Below are positions 23,101 to 33,839 of a DNA stretch of 64,000 bases, piece by piece. Source of the stretch: Oenanthe sinensis (Eukaryota > Streptophyta > Magnoliopsida > Apiales > Apiaceae); the NCBI GenBank assembly GCA_028671895.1, contig CM053800.1, positions 19,365,886 to 19,429,885 of the forward strand. The letters are read 5' to 3'. Within the stretch, counting starts at the first letter, position 1, and the number at the start of each line of letters is the position of its first letter. The notes under the pieces are model-generated. The model saw only the letters and a list, made by a program, of their open reading frames with translations, searched no databases and was not told the DNA's origin. The position numbers and the translations under genes are program-made.

Positions 23101-23409
23101 GGTAGTTGTTGTGCACAAATCTTGTGGATAAGGAATCAGCTGAATGATTATGGACTTGCGTTATCTAAAATTCCAATACTTTGCGACAACACAAGTGCCA
23201 TAGCTATTTCCAATAATCATGTACAACATTCAAGAACCAAGCACATAGACATAAGGTATCATTTCATCCGAGAGCATGTCATGAACGGAACTGTGGTATT
23301 ACATTTTGTACCCACAGAAGATCAAATTGCCGACATCTTCACGAAACCACTTGATGAATCCACTTTCTCTAAATTGGTTGGTGAGTTAGGGATGTTAAAC
23401 ATGAACTAA
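20173..23409 (+). CDS. SIRE-B pol, full-length open frame
   Basis: Polyprotein of about 1,079 codons without an internal stop. Protease WILDSGSSRHMTG (active Asp codon 20215-20217); integrase finger HKKLSHLNF ... CEACQKGK; core Asp of HMDLFGP; the second core Asp position reads Asn (AAT 20989-20991, RSNNGTEF), which should abolish integration; ERKNRTLIEAARTM supplies the Glu. An Asp/Asn/Gly-rich linker (about residues 440-530) precedes reverse transcriptase with DVKSAFLNG and an intact YVDD (from 22465), then RNase H with DSDYA and a C-terminus AEAEYIAAGSCC to LGMLNMN. The first codon is not defined: Pol is expected as a Gag-Pol fusion, so the frame is listed from the first codon after the junction. 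Same frame as gag. Confidence 0.95.
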   Translation: MQGVKQENRVVWILDSGSSRHMTGDRALLSDVVERAGPIVTFGDNSKGMTTGYGKLNTGNVIIENVSLVEGLKHNLLSVSQFCDRGYKVNFIKEKCLIAHSKEDRLALRGVRKGNLYVADFNSGTEAEANCFYSKASTEESWLWHKKLSHLNFKTMNSLVKRDLVRGLPPMEFTQEGLCEACQKGKSKRVTHKGTDTTNITEPLQLLHMDLFGPVNIMSMSRKKYALVIVDDFTKYTWVLFLNSKDETPQLVIDHVKLIELDSKLHVRAIRSNNGTEFKNKILNSFCSDKGITRQFSAPRTPQQNGVVERKNRTLIEAARTMLSESRFPIYFWAEAVNTACYTQNRTLINKDHMKTPYELMAGKKPTLKYFHVFGAKCFVLKDGDEHRGKFEAKAHEAIFVGYSKRAYRVYIIDQHQVKESVNVSFDDTKLPSIQNEDPSESLKFDNYPDSDSDNEEEPEVAAGNDDDNNDGNDPGNSGGNNGNTRDTTNTSGGSTSHPGSNSGGDKGSTSTTQHHNEYRGESSRSNLPKERKWSKDHPFELIIGDPDVGVRTRSATSNECLFSVFLSQEEPKKIEDALTDPDWVLAMQEELNQFERQEVWTLVPRPKDRSVIGTKWVYRNKLDGDGIVTRNKARLVAKGYSQEEGIDYDETYAPVARLEAIRIFLAFAAHSNFKVYQMDVKSAFLNGKLEEEVYVEQPPGYENPEFADFVYFLFKALYGLKQAPRTWYDTLSQFLHENGFTRGVIDKTLFYKLHDRDMIFVQVYVDDIIFGSTNENLCKRFAKLMQSRYEMSMMGELSFFLGLQVKQKEDGIFICQSKYVRDLLRKYNLEDSTPAKTPMPTATKLDKDETGKKVDITSYRGMIGSLLYLTASRPDIMFATCLCARFQSNPRESHLIAVKRIFRYLKGTPNLGIWYPKGTGFELIGYTDSDYARCRMDRKSTSGSCQFLGQRLISWYSKKQHSVSTSTAEAEYIAAGSCCAQILWIRNQLNDYGLALSKIPILCDNTSAIAISNNHVQHSRTKHIDIRYHFIREHVMNGTVVLHFVPTEDQIADIFTKPLDESTFSKLVGELGMLNMN

Positions 23410-23671
23410 TTATTGCATGTTGTTTTAAATTGCATATTTATTTTCAAGCACTGTAAATACATTGTATATAATCCTTAAAAATTATCAAAAACAAACAAAC
23501 AAATTGAAAAAGAAAACTCAAAAAGATTTTCCTTTTTTTTTCAGTTGTTATTTCATTGGCATCTTTACTGTAAATAAATTTTATATTATGTTTGTTTTCC
23601 AACAATTAGTATATATTGTTTATTATTTCCAACAATTGCTCTCAACAATTGGTATATTTAAGTATGTATAG
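23410..23671 (+). other. SIRE-B spacer after pol
   Basis: 262 bases of A/T-rich sequence with three CAACAATT repeats (about 23600-23650), present only on the right because the left copy was cut at 13881. No gene seen. Confidence 0.7.
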
Positions 23672-25427
23672 TTTTATTTGTTTTACAACTTGGCATCTTT
23701 ATTTTTATTATTTTTATGTTTATTTCTATATAAATATGTGCTGATTATTCTCAAGTCTCTTTTGAGAAGTAGGAAAGATCTATGAGCATTGATAATCCAA
23801 TCGATTCTAAAAGTGAGATCCTAATCATTGGCATCAATCTCTAACCAAGATCTTAGAGCCAAACATACAAACACAATCACATCCGTCTCTCTAACCATTA
23901 AACAGAATACCTAATTGTTAAGAATGAGGGAGTCAATGCCTTGATTGCATTTGATAAGGTTGGTATTGTGAGTGATCCAACAGCTCTGTCTCTAGAAAGG
24001 TGATTCATATATATAAACTGAGACAACTGTTAGCTCATCTGTGTTCTCTCAAAAGGATACAGACTTGGAAAAGGCAAAACTGTTACTAGGTTCATTCTCT
24101 CAACAGAGTGAGTCTATTGAATTCGGCCTGTCAGCCAAGGCAACTTGCAAAGAGTTAATTTCATCTGACATTTTTCAAGAAACCGCATATTTTGTCTTAT
24201 GTTTTAGGGACCAACACCAAGGGACCAACAATGTAAGGACTTACTTGGGACCAAAAAGGGACCAAGATGGAGCATTTGAAATGTCACAGGAAGTATGAAT
24301 TGACAGTAGCAATTATTCTAAACTTCCATATCAAGGAAAGAAGAATGATTTATGATTCTGACTGAATCAACATGTCTTCACAGGCGTCAGGAGAAAACTT
24401 GGATCATTTGCTACATTATAGATCCTTGTCTCCCTCCCCAGATGGAACATATCTGGATTCCTAACGGAATAGATCATCTTAGATGATCAACAACTCACTG
24501 AATCTATTCCTGAAGCAATTCAGTTTATAAAAATCAAATATTTTAATAGATTCAATTGAGGACGGGGATTTACGAAACCCCATTGCACCACCAGTGACCT
24601 CTCTTGAAGGGGCTATGGTGATCTTTCTTGCAGGTACAAAAGACTGAGTCATCCGTACTGAGAGAGATATAGTGATGTGAGAAAAGAGTGAAACACAAGT
24701 AAGGAAGAGTGAAAATATATATTCAATGAGTGAAACACTTAGAGAGTATATGAGTGAAACACTTGTGAGGAACACAAAGTAAAGTCACACACTAGCACAC
24801 TTACCGAATCCCTTTCCCAATTCCCTGTTACAGATTTCTAATGTTATTCAACCAAGGTGGAAATTTCTCCAGAAAAGGACTTTTAAATGAACAAGAGGAT
24901 TACTCAACTAAGGGGGAGAATTATTAGGAGAATGAGAATTATTAAGAGGATTACTCCAAAGTGTTCAACTAAGGGGGAGTAGATCAAAAGGGGAGAAGTA
25001 AACAAAGACTTGTGCCAGAAGTGCTTTGATTCCAAAGACTAAGAGGTCTACTCAATTGTTGAACAAGAAAAGTTGGATAATTCACGAAAGGGAAAAATGA
25101 ATCTACCTTGGGTGAGAAGTAAAAACAGAAGTTGGAAAATTAAAGGAAAAGTGGTAAGAAGAGAACATACATCATCTCTGTCATCCCAAGGGGGAGTAGT
25201 GATGAGTCTGAGAAATGAAGATAATACTACATGTATAATATGTTCAGTGCTAGAGGAACAAACATCTTTCATTTCAGTTACTCAAGGAAATCTGGAAATG
25301 TATTATATAATCCAGAGAACAATTTATTATTTACAGTTCTTAAATGTCACATTATTTTCTTAGTTGTTAGTTGAGTTATCCTCTAGGAATTTGTATGTTA
25401 AATGCTTAACAACAAATAGGGGGAGAT
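23672..25427 (+). repeat. SIRE-B 3' internal segment, right copy
   Basis: Matches 13881-15636 with about five substitutions and no indel (offset 9791 throughout). This is the native position, between pol and the 3' LTR. An ORF2 of the SIRE-A or SIRE-C type is absent. The four GGGGGAG tracts are at 24910, 24971, 25188 and 25414-25427. Confidence 0.92.
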
Positions 25428-27337
25428 TGAAAGGCATATGTCTAGGCCTATTTGTAATAAGTAGATGACAACTCAACTCAAGTAAGAAAATAAAGTAAGT
25501 AATAAATACTGAGGAAGGAATCAAGATGAAGACAGTCAACTAGACACAAAGAATCCTAATATCAGAAGTGTTCTAATGAAGCTGCTACTCTACACCGGAA
25601 GAAGTTCATTAATATGTTCAAGCGTCGGCGAAAAATAAAAGAGTAGTATTTCAGAAGAGTTCAGAAGATACAGAAGATTCCAAGTGCCTACTACAAAGAG
25701 ATTCCAAGAAAAGAAATAGTGAAGACAAAGCTAGAAGCCAAGACAAGACACAAAGACCACTACAGTAGAAATGAGAATCGACATTGTAGTTAGTCATCCG
25801 TGAACCAGACCAGTGCACAGGGTGTTAACAGTGTCAGTGAAGATTCGTCATCAAATAGTTCAAGTGGTTAAAAAGGTTATTGTTGAAGAACAGAAGAGTG
25901 TTATCTACATCAACAATAGTCAAGCCTTTAATTTAATTCTCTATTAATTAATTAAATTAATTAGTTAAATTAATTAGTAAATTAATTCACTCAGAATTAA
26001 TTTATTTCTTAAATTAATTAAAGGATTAATTAATTTAGAATTATTTTAGAATGACAGAAGAAAGAAGCTGGAAGCTCAAAGGGATACAGAAACAGCTAAA
26101 CAGGCCTGACAGTACTGACTTTAAGACAAGACGGAAAAAGTATTGACACAGAAGAAATGCAGAGTCATGTATTCTTAAAAGTGGAACCCCGGTTGGAATT
26201 GATTTATCATTTCCAAGTCAAAAGGAGTCCGGTTCCAGACATTAAGAAGACCGCAGCTTAGAGCGTAAGGATTTATTTAATTAATAAATATTTTATTTAT
26301 TTAGTAAATTATATTTATAAATATCTAAATAATATTAGATATTTATTTTTATAATTTATGAATTAAATTTATTATTTATTAATCAAAGATTATAAGCTGT
26401 ACGGGTCGAAAAGCATTTCTACGGAGCTGAAACACTAAAAGACGAAATAGGCCCCTTTTCATTTGAAATTGAATTCGGCAGGTGATATATTTCAAAGCAA
26501 CCAATGGAAGCTTGCCACTTGTCCAAACAAGGAGAAAAGAAATGAAACAGGCAGTGAATTCATATGTCATACCGATCAATTCAAATAAGTCATACCGAGA
26601 GAATTCAAAGCTGTTGAGCAAATGTCATACCGGAGCTTATTCCAAAAGTCATACCGATTTTATTTAATTAAAAAGTCATACCGATTTTTTTAATTAATTA
26701 AAAAAGGTCATACCGAGCTTCTGCCGACCTAAAGTCATACCAGAATAAGTCATACCGAATTTTCTGTGTTCAAAAGGTCATGCTGGACTTATTTTTTATT
26801 TAATTAAAAAGTCATACCGATTTTTTAATTAATAAAATAAGTCATACCGAGAGAAATAAGTCTTGCCCAGTTTTTAAATGTCATACAAGTGTTAAATAAG
26901 TCATACAAGACTTATTTTCTTGAAATTAAGTCATACTGAAAAAGGTCATAGCAGCCTTTTTCAATCTCTATAAATATGAGATGAGTGCTTCACTTTTCAG
27001 TTGTTCAACTTATCAAGAGTTAGAAAAATCAGATCAAATTCAGTAATTTATCTGCATTGTAATATTCACAGATTTCTGTGCTGAGTTTGAATATAATTGA
27101 TTAAACACGAACACTTCATGTCGAATTCGTTCTAGACTTTTTATCAATTATATAACAGTTTTTTAAATATTAATTTTGTAATACTAATCAAGTTAAAATA
27201 ATATCTTTCACTTGAACAGTATTTCATTCCAATTAATATTTCGCGAGTAATTAAAATAATATTTTTAATTCAAATTATTCCGCGATAATTTTCAGATATT
27301 GTATTCAACCCCCCTTCTACAATATCAGGGACCAACA
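25428..27337 (+). repeat. SIRE-B 3' LTR
   Basis: 1,910 bases, TGAAAGGCATATGTC to GGGACCAACA. It has an extra 24-base block near 25753-25776 and an extra 9-base AT block near 25960 relative to the left LTR. Motif array at 26565-26956 and TATA at 26968-26977. The host pol continues at 27338 with CTAGAGAATCTC, where CTAGA would be the right target duplication. Confidence 0.95.
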
Positions 27338-27909
27338 CTAGAGAATCTCATTTAGTGGCTATTAAAAGAATTTTTAGGTATCTCAAGGGTACATCAAATT
27401 TAGGTATTTGGTATCCTAGAGATTCTGGTTTTAATCTAATAGGCTACTCAGATGCAGATTATGCAGGTTGCAAAATAGACAGGAAAAGTACTACAGGCAC
27501 CTGTCAATTTCTAGGAAACAAACTTGTGTCAAGGTTTAGTAAAAAGTAACATTCAGTATCAACTTCAACTGCAGAAGCTGAGTACATTGCTACTAGAAGT
27601 TGTTGTGCAGAAATATTGTGGATGAGGAATCAACTATTTGACTATGGGTTCAACTTGAACAAGATTTCCATCTTCTGTGACAATACAAGTGCCATTGCAA
27701 TAATAGAAAATCATGTGCAACATTCCAGAACCAAACACATTGACATAAGGTATCATTTCATTAGGGAACATGTAATGAATGGTACAGTTGAATTACATTT
27801 TGTCCCTAGTGAACAACAACTTGCAGACATCTTTATCAAACCTCTAGATGAATCTACTTTTAATAGATTAGTCTGTGAGTTAGGTATGCTCAATTTTGCT
27901 CAATCTTAA
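27338..27909 (+). pseudogene. SIRE-A pol, downstream part (RNase H)
   Basis: C-terminal 190 codons of the SIRE-A polyprotein resuming after SIRE-B, from RESHLVAIKRIFRYLKG to LGMLNFAQS and TAA 27907-27909. It contains the RNase H core (SDADYAGCKIDRKSTTG; EAEYIA; CDNTSAIAI; HSRTKHIDIRYHF). One in-frame TAA at 27547-27549 stands where Gln is usual. Compared with the continuous SIRE-B protein, about 75 residues between GIFIC and the first residue here are missing, so the interruption is not a simple insertion. Confidence 0.94.
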
Positions 27910-28497
27910 AATGTCTGTCAAATTTTCTTTGTCTTGTAGCCATTGTTCACAATTATCTGTTGAAACCAAGTAATCAATTGATAAATGTGTTAATTATCAA
28001 TGGATATTTATCTATCGACAGATAATTACCTCAGTAATTGTTTATCGATGGATAAATTCTTTCTTATTTGATCAACAGATAAATTTTATTCCTATCGATG
28101 GATATTTATCTATCGACAGATAATTACCCTGGTAGTTAGTGATCGATCGATAAATGATTAACTCTTTATTTTATCTGTCGATAGTAATAGAATTTCTACA
28201 GTTTTATTCATCCGTTGATCAGATTATAGCCGTTGGATAATTATCACTTAGGGTAACATACTACTTTCTTTTATTCATCAACGGTTATATCCTTAATTAA
28301 AAAGACTTTTCAAGTCATTTTAATATAAGAAAATATAAATAGCAGTTACAATTAACAATTCATTCTTATTTGCTATTTTATTTTCTATCTCTAATCTCTG
28401 CAACTCCGTCTCTTTCTCAAGCTAATTTTCTCTAATTCTCTCTAATTCTCTTAAGCTCTTCCAAGTTCTCTTTAATCTCTTAAGAATAAACTGACAA
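27910..28497 (+). other. SIRE-A pol-ORF2 spacer with family A motif array
   Basis: 588 bases between pol and ORF2 with no gene. From 27972 to 28245 there are about 14 copies of the TCGATGGATAA/TTATCNATCGA motif in both orientations, including long palindromic forms (TCGATGGATATTTATC, TATCTATCGACAGATAA) and a direct repeat of a roughly 40-base unit (about 28000-28040 and 28093-28128). A CT-rich leader (28380-28490) precedes the ORF2 start. Confidence 0.85.
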
Positions 28498-30038
28498 ATG
28501 GCACCACAAAAGAAGATTGTTTCCTCCACTGGGTTCATCTACGAGCAGAACAACTTCACAGCATGCCTAACGTTAAACGATGCTCCCGTGGATTTCCATC
28601 CCTTGATGCGATTCCTTAGTGACTGCAAAGTGTCCAAAGCTCTCAGTGAAGCACCCACAATTGTTTGTTCATTTGTTGAGGAACTGTGGAACTCTGCAGA
28701 AGTATCACAAGACGGGAAGGTAATCACTTACACTTGCAGAGGTAATTCCTACACCATTACTAGTACTTCTTTATCTGAATGCTTAGAATTACCTGTAAAT
28801 AATTGTGATAAACCTCCAACTGAAGAAGAAATTAGGGACATGCTAGAATCTGTTAATTATACAAATGCTGAAACAAGATTAGGAGAAGTTGTTAGGAAAA
28901 ACCTTAGAAAAGAATGGAGTTACTTCTTTGATGCCATTATTAAAGTATTTTCTGGAAAAATAAGTAATTTTGATGCAATTGCAACTAGTATGCAAGAAAT
29001 TGCTTATTCTGTCCTGTTTGATAAATACTTCGATTTTGGCACACTACTCCTAAATGAATTAACTGCTAAGTTAGGAACCAAGGCATCTAGGAAAAATAAC
29101 ATTTATTTTGCTAGATTTTTCATGATGATTATTAATGCCTCCATTGGAGAATACAAGATTAGTGCAGATATGGAGTCCTTGGAGCCATGGATGTAAAACA
29201 AGAGGGTTTTCAAGGATCTTGTGAGAATCAACTTACATCCTAAGTTGTGTCTCATTTATCCTCCTCTTGTGCAGGTATATCTTAAGAATCTCAATATTTT
29301 AACTTCTTCCTCAAACACTCAAATTTCTTTGCCTTCTGCAACAATGGAGGGAGATGGAAGTGGCTCCATCCCTCCTACCCAAGTTGCACAACCTTCCAAA
29401 CACAAGTCTAAACAAACCACCTCAGTAGTTTCTCAAAAGACTACTGTTGTAAAAACTAAGAAAAGAAAAACCATTGAGGGGAGTGTGAAGGTGGTTGATA
29501 AGGGTGAGGGAACTGGCCAACATCAAGAAATCTAGAAGGATAAGGAGAGTGAGATTGAGAGAAAACAGCCAGCCACCAGCCCAATCTCCCAACAGATTGA
29601 GGCTATAGTAAAGGACTTAAACACATCCCTAGTTGCATCTTCTCAAAAAGGTGTAACTATTGAAAAGAGGTCTCAACCAGGACCATCAGATGGGGATAAG
29701 GGTCACCAAACAATACAACCATACAAAAGGAGAAAGAAGGTTACAAATACTGCACAGGGTACACACACACATGCAAAGCCAAATGAAAATTTGGTGGAGC
29801 CTTCACTCTCTTCTTTTGATGTGTCTCAGAATCTTCCCGAGGCACAGCCCCATTCTCTATCTGTCTCTTCTCCTCAATCTCCTTCAAATCTATTTCTTCA
29901 GAAACAGTGTTGATTGACAACTTCATTGTTTCAAATTCACCCTCTTTACAACTCAGGGTGGAGCCAACACTCTCACCTGCATCACCAAATAAGGTTAACA
30001 CCTTGGTTGATCAGGAAAATGCTGAAAATTTCAACAAG

Positions 30039-30180
30039 TCAATGGATGGCATTCCATCAACTGATACATTTCAACATCCATTGACTAGTTCACTTCCATC
30101 GATGGATATCCTTACATCCATCGACGAGCACCCGTCAATGGATATTCCTTCATCGATGGATATCTCTTATCCATCGATTA
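30039..30180. repeat. Family A motif array inside ORF2
   Basis: Eight or so copies (TCAATGGAT, TCAACTGAT, TCGATGGAT, TCGATTAAG and others) lie in frame and encode repeated SMD, STD and SID in a Pro/Ser-rich linker (PSMDI, PSTDT). Confidence 0.88.
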
Positions 30181-31329
30181 AGTCTTTTATTCCAATTCAT
30201 GAACCATCCACTGAAACAATTGTGGCAAACACCCTATTAGGATTGAGTAGAGTGGGTGAGGTGAGTGAGAGGCAAGGTTTGCATACCTTGGCAAAAGGAG
30301 AGTGTGTGAATGAGGGGCCCTCAACTTCTTCTGAGGTGGCAAAAGGAGAGGGTGTGAGAAAAGAGAGTTCCACCTTAGAAGGTGATGTAAAAGGAGAGCT
30401 TAATGAGGGAGAGGTGAGAATCCAGGATGAGATCCTGATGCAAAAACAGAGTGATGAGAGTGAGAGAGAAACCAGCTTTTCAATCTAATGAAGCATCATC
30501 TTCTAAAACTGAGCAGGTTGCAGTAGAACTCAACCATGAGTTGGGGCTAGAGTCAGGGGGAGTTGTAGGCCATGGAGTTCCTGCAGGAGTTGCAGAAGTC
30601 AACCTGGAGGTGGAGGATGAAATTGAGGTCAATCTTGATGCTTCAACCTTTCAACATGGAGATCCACATTATCAAGAACTAGCAGCAACATCTAATCAAG
30701 TAGTTGAGCAAATGCTGGGTTTGGTGCAGACAGAGGAGCAATTCAGGAGTGGGAAGGAGTTTTTGGCCTGTCAACCTGATGATGTATCCCACATGAACCC
30801 TGAAGATTTTGAAGACAGCTCTGATGATGAACTTATGGATCCACAAGTGGCCAGTGATGAAACCAGTTTGGCTGACACAGAAAGGGCCATCATCTCTCAC
30901 TACAAAAGATCAATGGCTGAGGTGGATGTGGTGGATCCTTTGCACTGAAGAATTCTGAACTTTTACAGAGACAACCTGAAGATCCAGAAAATGCATGTCA
31001 CAGGCTGCAGATATGAGTTGAAGAAGATAAGGGAAGAAATTGACAGTTCTAGGATGCATTTTGACCACACCATTGACTCTAGACTCAGCCTCACAATGTT
31101 AACCAGAATCAAGCAAAGGTTAGATACTGAGTATTCAGCCAAGGACAAGGTAGTTGCATTGGAGAAAAGAGTAACTGCCATGGAGCTCCACATGCAGCAA
31201 ATCATGAAGAACCAAGTCACTCAAATCAATCTCCTAGGCAAAATCTTGGAAACCCCTCTCCTGTCCCAGTCATTAGCACAAGAGCCAGTTGCTGATAACA
31301 AAAAGGGGGAGAAGCAGGAAAGTGAAGCT

Positions 31330-31479
31330 GTGGTGACAAAGTCTACAAATCCAAAGAAGGAGTTAACTCAGAATATTGTAAGGCAATTTGATTCAATTGC
31401 CGCTGTGGTGACAAAGTTTACAGATCCAAAGAAGGAGTTAGCTCAGAATATTGTAAGGCAATTTGATTCAATTGCCAGC
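31330..31479 (+). repeat. 75-base tandem duplication in ORF2
   Basis: Two adjacent 75-base units (31330-31404 and 31405-31479), each encoding 25 residues that start VVTK and end RQFDSIA, differ at a handful of bases. The duplication keeps the frame and adds one helical unit. Confidence 0.93.
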
Positions 31480-32619
31480 AAAATCAAGGAGACCAATTCA
31501 AGTAGCTCAGAACCTGGTGATAGGAAAGGAAATGGCAAACCGAATGAAGTTGGCAAAAAGAAAGTGAAAGTTGTCACAGGTGGAGGTGAAAAATTGTTGA
31601 GCAAAGCCATAGTAGTTGGCATAAGAGAAAAGGAGCAACAAGAAAAATCTCAAGAAGAATTAGCTATTCAATTGCAAAGGGAATATGATGAGGAGGATAG
31701 GCTAATTAAAGAAGCCAGAAGAAAAGAAGGTGAAAGGAGGCCAAGAATGAAACAAAGAGCAAACAAGCCTGTAGATGCACCAAGAACTTCTGGAGTTAAG
31801 AGAAAGTTGGATGTTGAAGACAAAGAACACAAAGAGAAGAAGCCAAAAGAAGTCAAGGTTGAAGGTCAAGCTTCTGGGAGTAATCAAGCTAGAGAGATAG
31901 AGGTGTTCAAACACAAATCTGAAGACTTTGTGCCAATCAAAGCTGAAGGAATGATTGCAGAAAAAGGACAAAGGAAGAAGGATGTTGATCTTCTTCACAT
32001 TGAGTATGAAGATGGATCATATTCAACTTTTACATTCAATCAAGTCATGGATCAAGGATATGGCATCTTAAGGAAAATCTACATTATGCTCAACAGGAAG
32101 TATTATCTAACTGAAGAGCTAGGAAAGGCCATCCTTGAGAGAATGAAGAAGATGTGAGGGAGGCACATGTTCAAGTAGAAAGGGATAACAGGATAAAGAT
32201 CTGGAACCCTGAAGGAAGAAAGGTGCTTCATGAGCCATTCTACTTGATGATATATAAGGACAGGGAAGGCAGAGAAAAGTGTATTGACATTTGTCAAGAA
32301 ATAGAAAAACTGCCTAATCTGGAATTGAATCATCTAGCAAGTCAATTGGACTACAGGGTTGAAGATGAGAAGATCTTGAAGGGAACTCTATACAGAAAGA
32401 TGAAAGAAAATGAAGACAAGATGAATGAGTCAAAGGGAAGAAGAAGAAGATAGAAGATTCAATCTCAATCATCAAAATTATCAAAATTCATCTTTTACTG
32501 GTATCTGATTACTCTGTCCCAAACTATCTTTGTCAATATTGTAATTCTTGCTAAGAATAAAAAATTTAGGAGTTTTGTTATCATCAACAGAAAATTTATG
32601 CATATTTCACATATTCATA

Positions 32620-32632
32620 AATAGGGGGAGAT
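32620..32632 (+). promoter_or_regulatory. SIRE-A polypurine tract
   Basis: AATAGGGGGAGAT lies directly before the 3' LTR start at 32633. The 166 bases between ORF2 and this tract hold no gene. Confidence 0.93.
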
Positions 32633-33834
32633 TGTTAGGAATTATGAGTTTTTATGATAACAAATTACTTAGAATTTCAATAGGGACTTAAAATTACTTT
32701 GTAACTGGTCGATGGATATGACTTATAAAAATCCATTGACTAGGAAACCAGTTATCAGTTGAAGCTTGTTTATCAACTGATAAACTGGATTGTAGCATTG
32801 ATTTATGTTTCACTATCAATTGATTGTATTGCCTCTATGGATGCTATGAAGTAGTCGACTGATGTTATTGACTTCAATTTCTAGCTTCTCAACAGATGTG
32901 AAGAATGGCTGATCAATTGTAAATATTCTAAGTCAGAATTCTCACAAGTGAAGTGATCAACTGATGTTGAATTCGATGGATGAAGACACTACTCAACGGA
33001 TGAAAGCTATCAACAGATGCAAGTCATCAATGGATAAAGACAGTCAACGGATAAGGAACCATTAATGGATAGGGAGTCGATGGATAACTCAATTATCCAT
33101 CGACACATCAACTGATCAACAGATATCCTATCCATCGATGGATAAGCAAAGGAGAATCAACTGATAAGCTTAACAGCATTTATCGGTTGATTAAGGTTTC
33201 CCAATTTAGTTAAAGACAAGAATTATGGGAACTGTGCAGAAACTGAATCAATGGAAGATAGTCCTGTCAGGATTGTGAAGACTTTCAAGGCAACACAGTA
33301 TTCAAGGAATGTATCGAGACAAAGATACTTCCAGGGCTAGTCAGTTCAAAAAGAAGACTGTGCTAGTAGCTAGTTTCTATTTTCATGTAAACAATATAAG
33401 TTGTAATTTTATATTGCTATCTGTCGATAGAAATTACGAGTAAAGAAAACTTCTCTATAGTTGTTAGAAGTACACAGTAGCAAAGTGTGTAGAAAAACAT
33501 CAAGAACTCAAAAAGCACAAGAAAAAAATAGGCAATATCTTGTAGTGCTTTTCTGAGTTCAAAACTCACTTTGTAAGCAGCTTGGTATTCGTACTAAAAT
33601 CAATTGAAAGCAAAAACATACTAGTGGAAAACCAATCCACTAGTAATTTTTAACATTGTTGTATTTTGTTTTCAATATTTTTCTTCTCAAGTTCTTAGTT
33701 ACATCAGTTCTCTCTATACTCAAAAATACTGTCCTTGAAACAAACTTCATTCCGCAAGAAATAAAATTAATTCTTAAGTTTGTATTCTACCCCCCCCCCT
33801 TCTCCAAACTTAGTGTACTTAAGGGCAGATAATA
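32633..33834 (+). repeat. SIRE-A 3' LTR
   Basis: 1,202 bases, TGTTAGGAATTATGAG to GGCAGATAATA; the terminal CA has become TA. Motif array at 32708-33192. Roughly 27 substitutions from the 5' LTR counted by eye, about 2 percent. Confidence 0.96.
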
Positions 33835-33839
33835 GACAT
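33835..33839. repeat. Target duplication GACAT, right copy
   Basis: Matches 7595-7599; the solo LTR sequence continues immediately (GCTTTGAGTTTAATC). Confidence 0.95.

Larger units (their letters stand above)
13881..27337 (+). mobile_element. SIRE-B: nested Ty1/copia SIRE element with truncated tandem left arm
   Basis: Order: duplicated 3' internal segment (13881-15636), LTR (15637-17513), primer site, gag (17722-20160), pol (20173-23409), spacer, the same 3' internal segment (23672-25427), LTR (25428-27337). The two segment-plus-LTR copies are nearly identical over 3.6 kb (offset 9791, then 9824 after two small indels). The right LTR ends ACCAACA and the host pol resumes at 27338. The left LTR is preceded by internal sequence instead of host DNA, so the left target duplication is gone. 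Best explained as LTR-internal-LTR-internal-LTR with most of the left unit deleted. Confidence 0.92.
28498..32453 (+). pseudogene. SIRE-A ORF2 (env-like protein)
   Basis: Third gene, about 1,300 codons, typical of SIRE elements and usually called env-like though its role is unproven. ATG 28498 opens a globular N-terminal domain of about 235 residues (CLTLNDAPVDFHPLMRFL; LRKEWSYFFDAI). A long low-complexity Ser/Thr/Glu-rich middle follows, including family A motif copies (30039-30180), then coiled-coil and Lys/Glu-rich helices (about 30990-31850) and a compact C-terminal part (HIEYEDGSYSTFTFNQVM; RKIYIMLNRKYYLTEELG). Breaks: TAA 29194-29196, TAG 29533-29535, frameshifts near 29905 and 30480, TGA 30946-30948, frameshift near 32155. 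I see no convincing signal peptide or transmembrane segment. Confidence 0.85.
7600..33834 (+). mobile_element. SIRE-A: Ty1/copia SIRE-type element with nested insert
   Basis: Complete element: 5' LTR 7600-8804, primer site 8807-8818, gag 8864-11389, pol 11422-13880 resuming at 27338-27909, env-like ORF2 28498-32453, polypurine tract 32620-32632, 3' LTR 32633-33834, flanked by GACAT. Without the 13.5 kb SIRE-B block it is about 12.8 kb. Gene order protease-integrase-RT-RNase H is copia; the long ORF after pol and large Gag identify the SIRE/Maximus lineage. By eye the two LTRs differ at roughly 27 positions in 1.2 kb. All three genes are broken. Confidence 0.93.

Noticed and set aside
27890..27925. 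Stop-codon suppression between pol and ORF2, reported for soybean SIRE1
   Set aside because: The pol stop here is TAA followed by AAT and 588 bases of non-coding spacer; the suppression context is not present.
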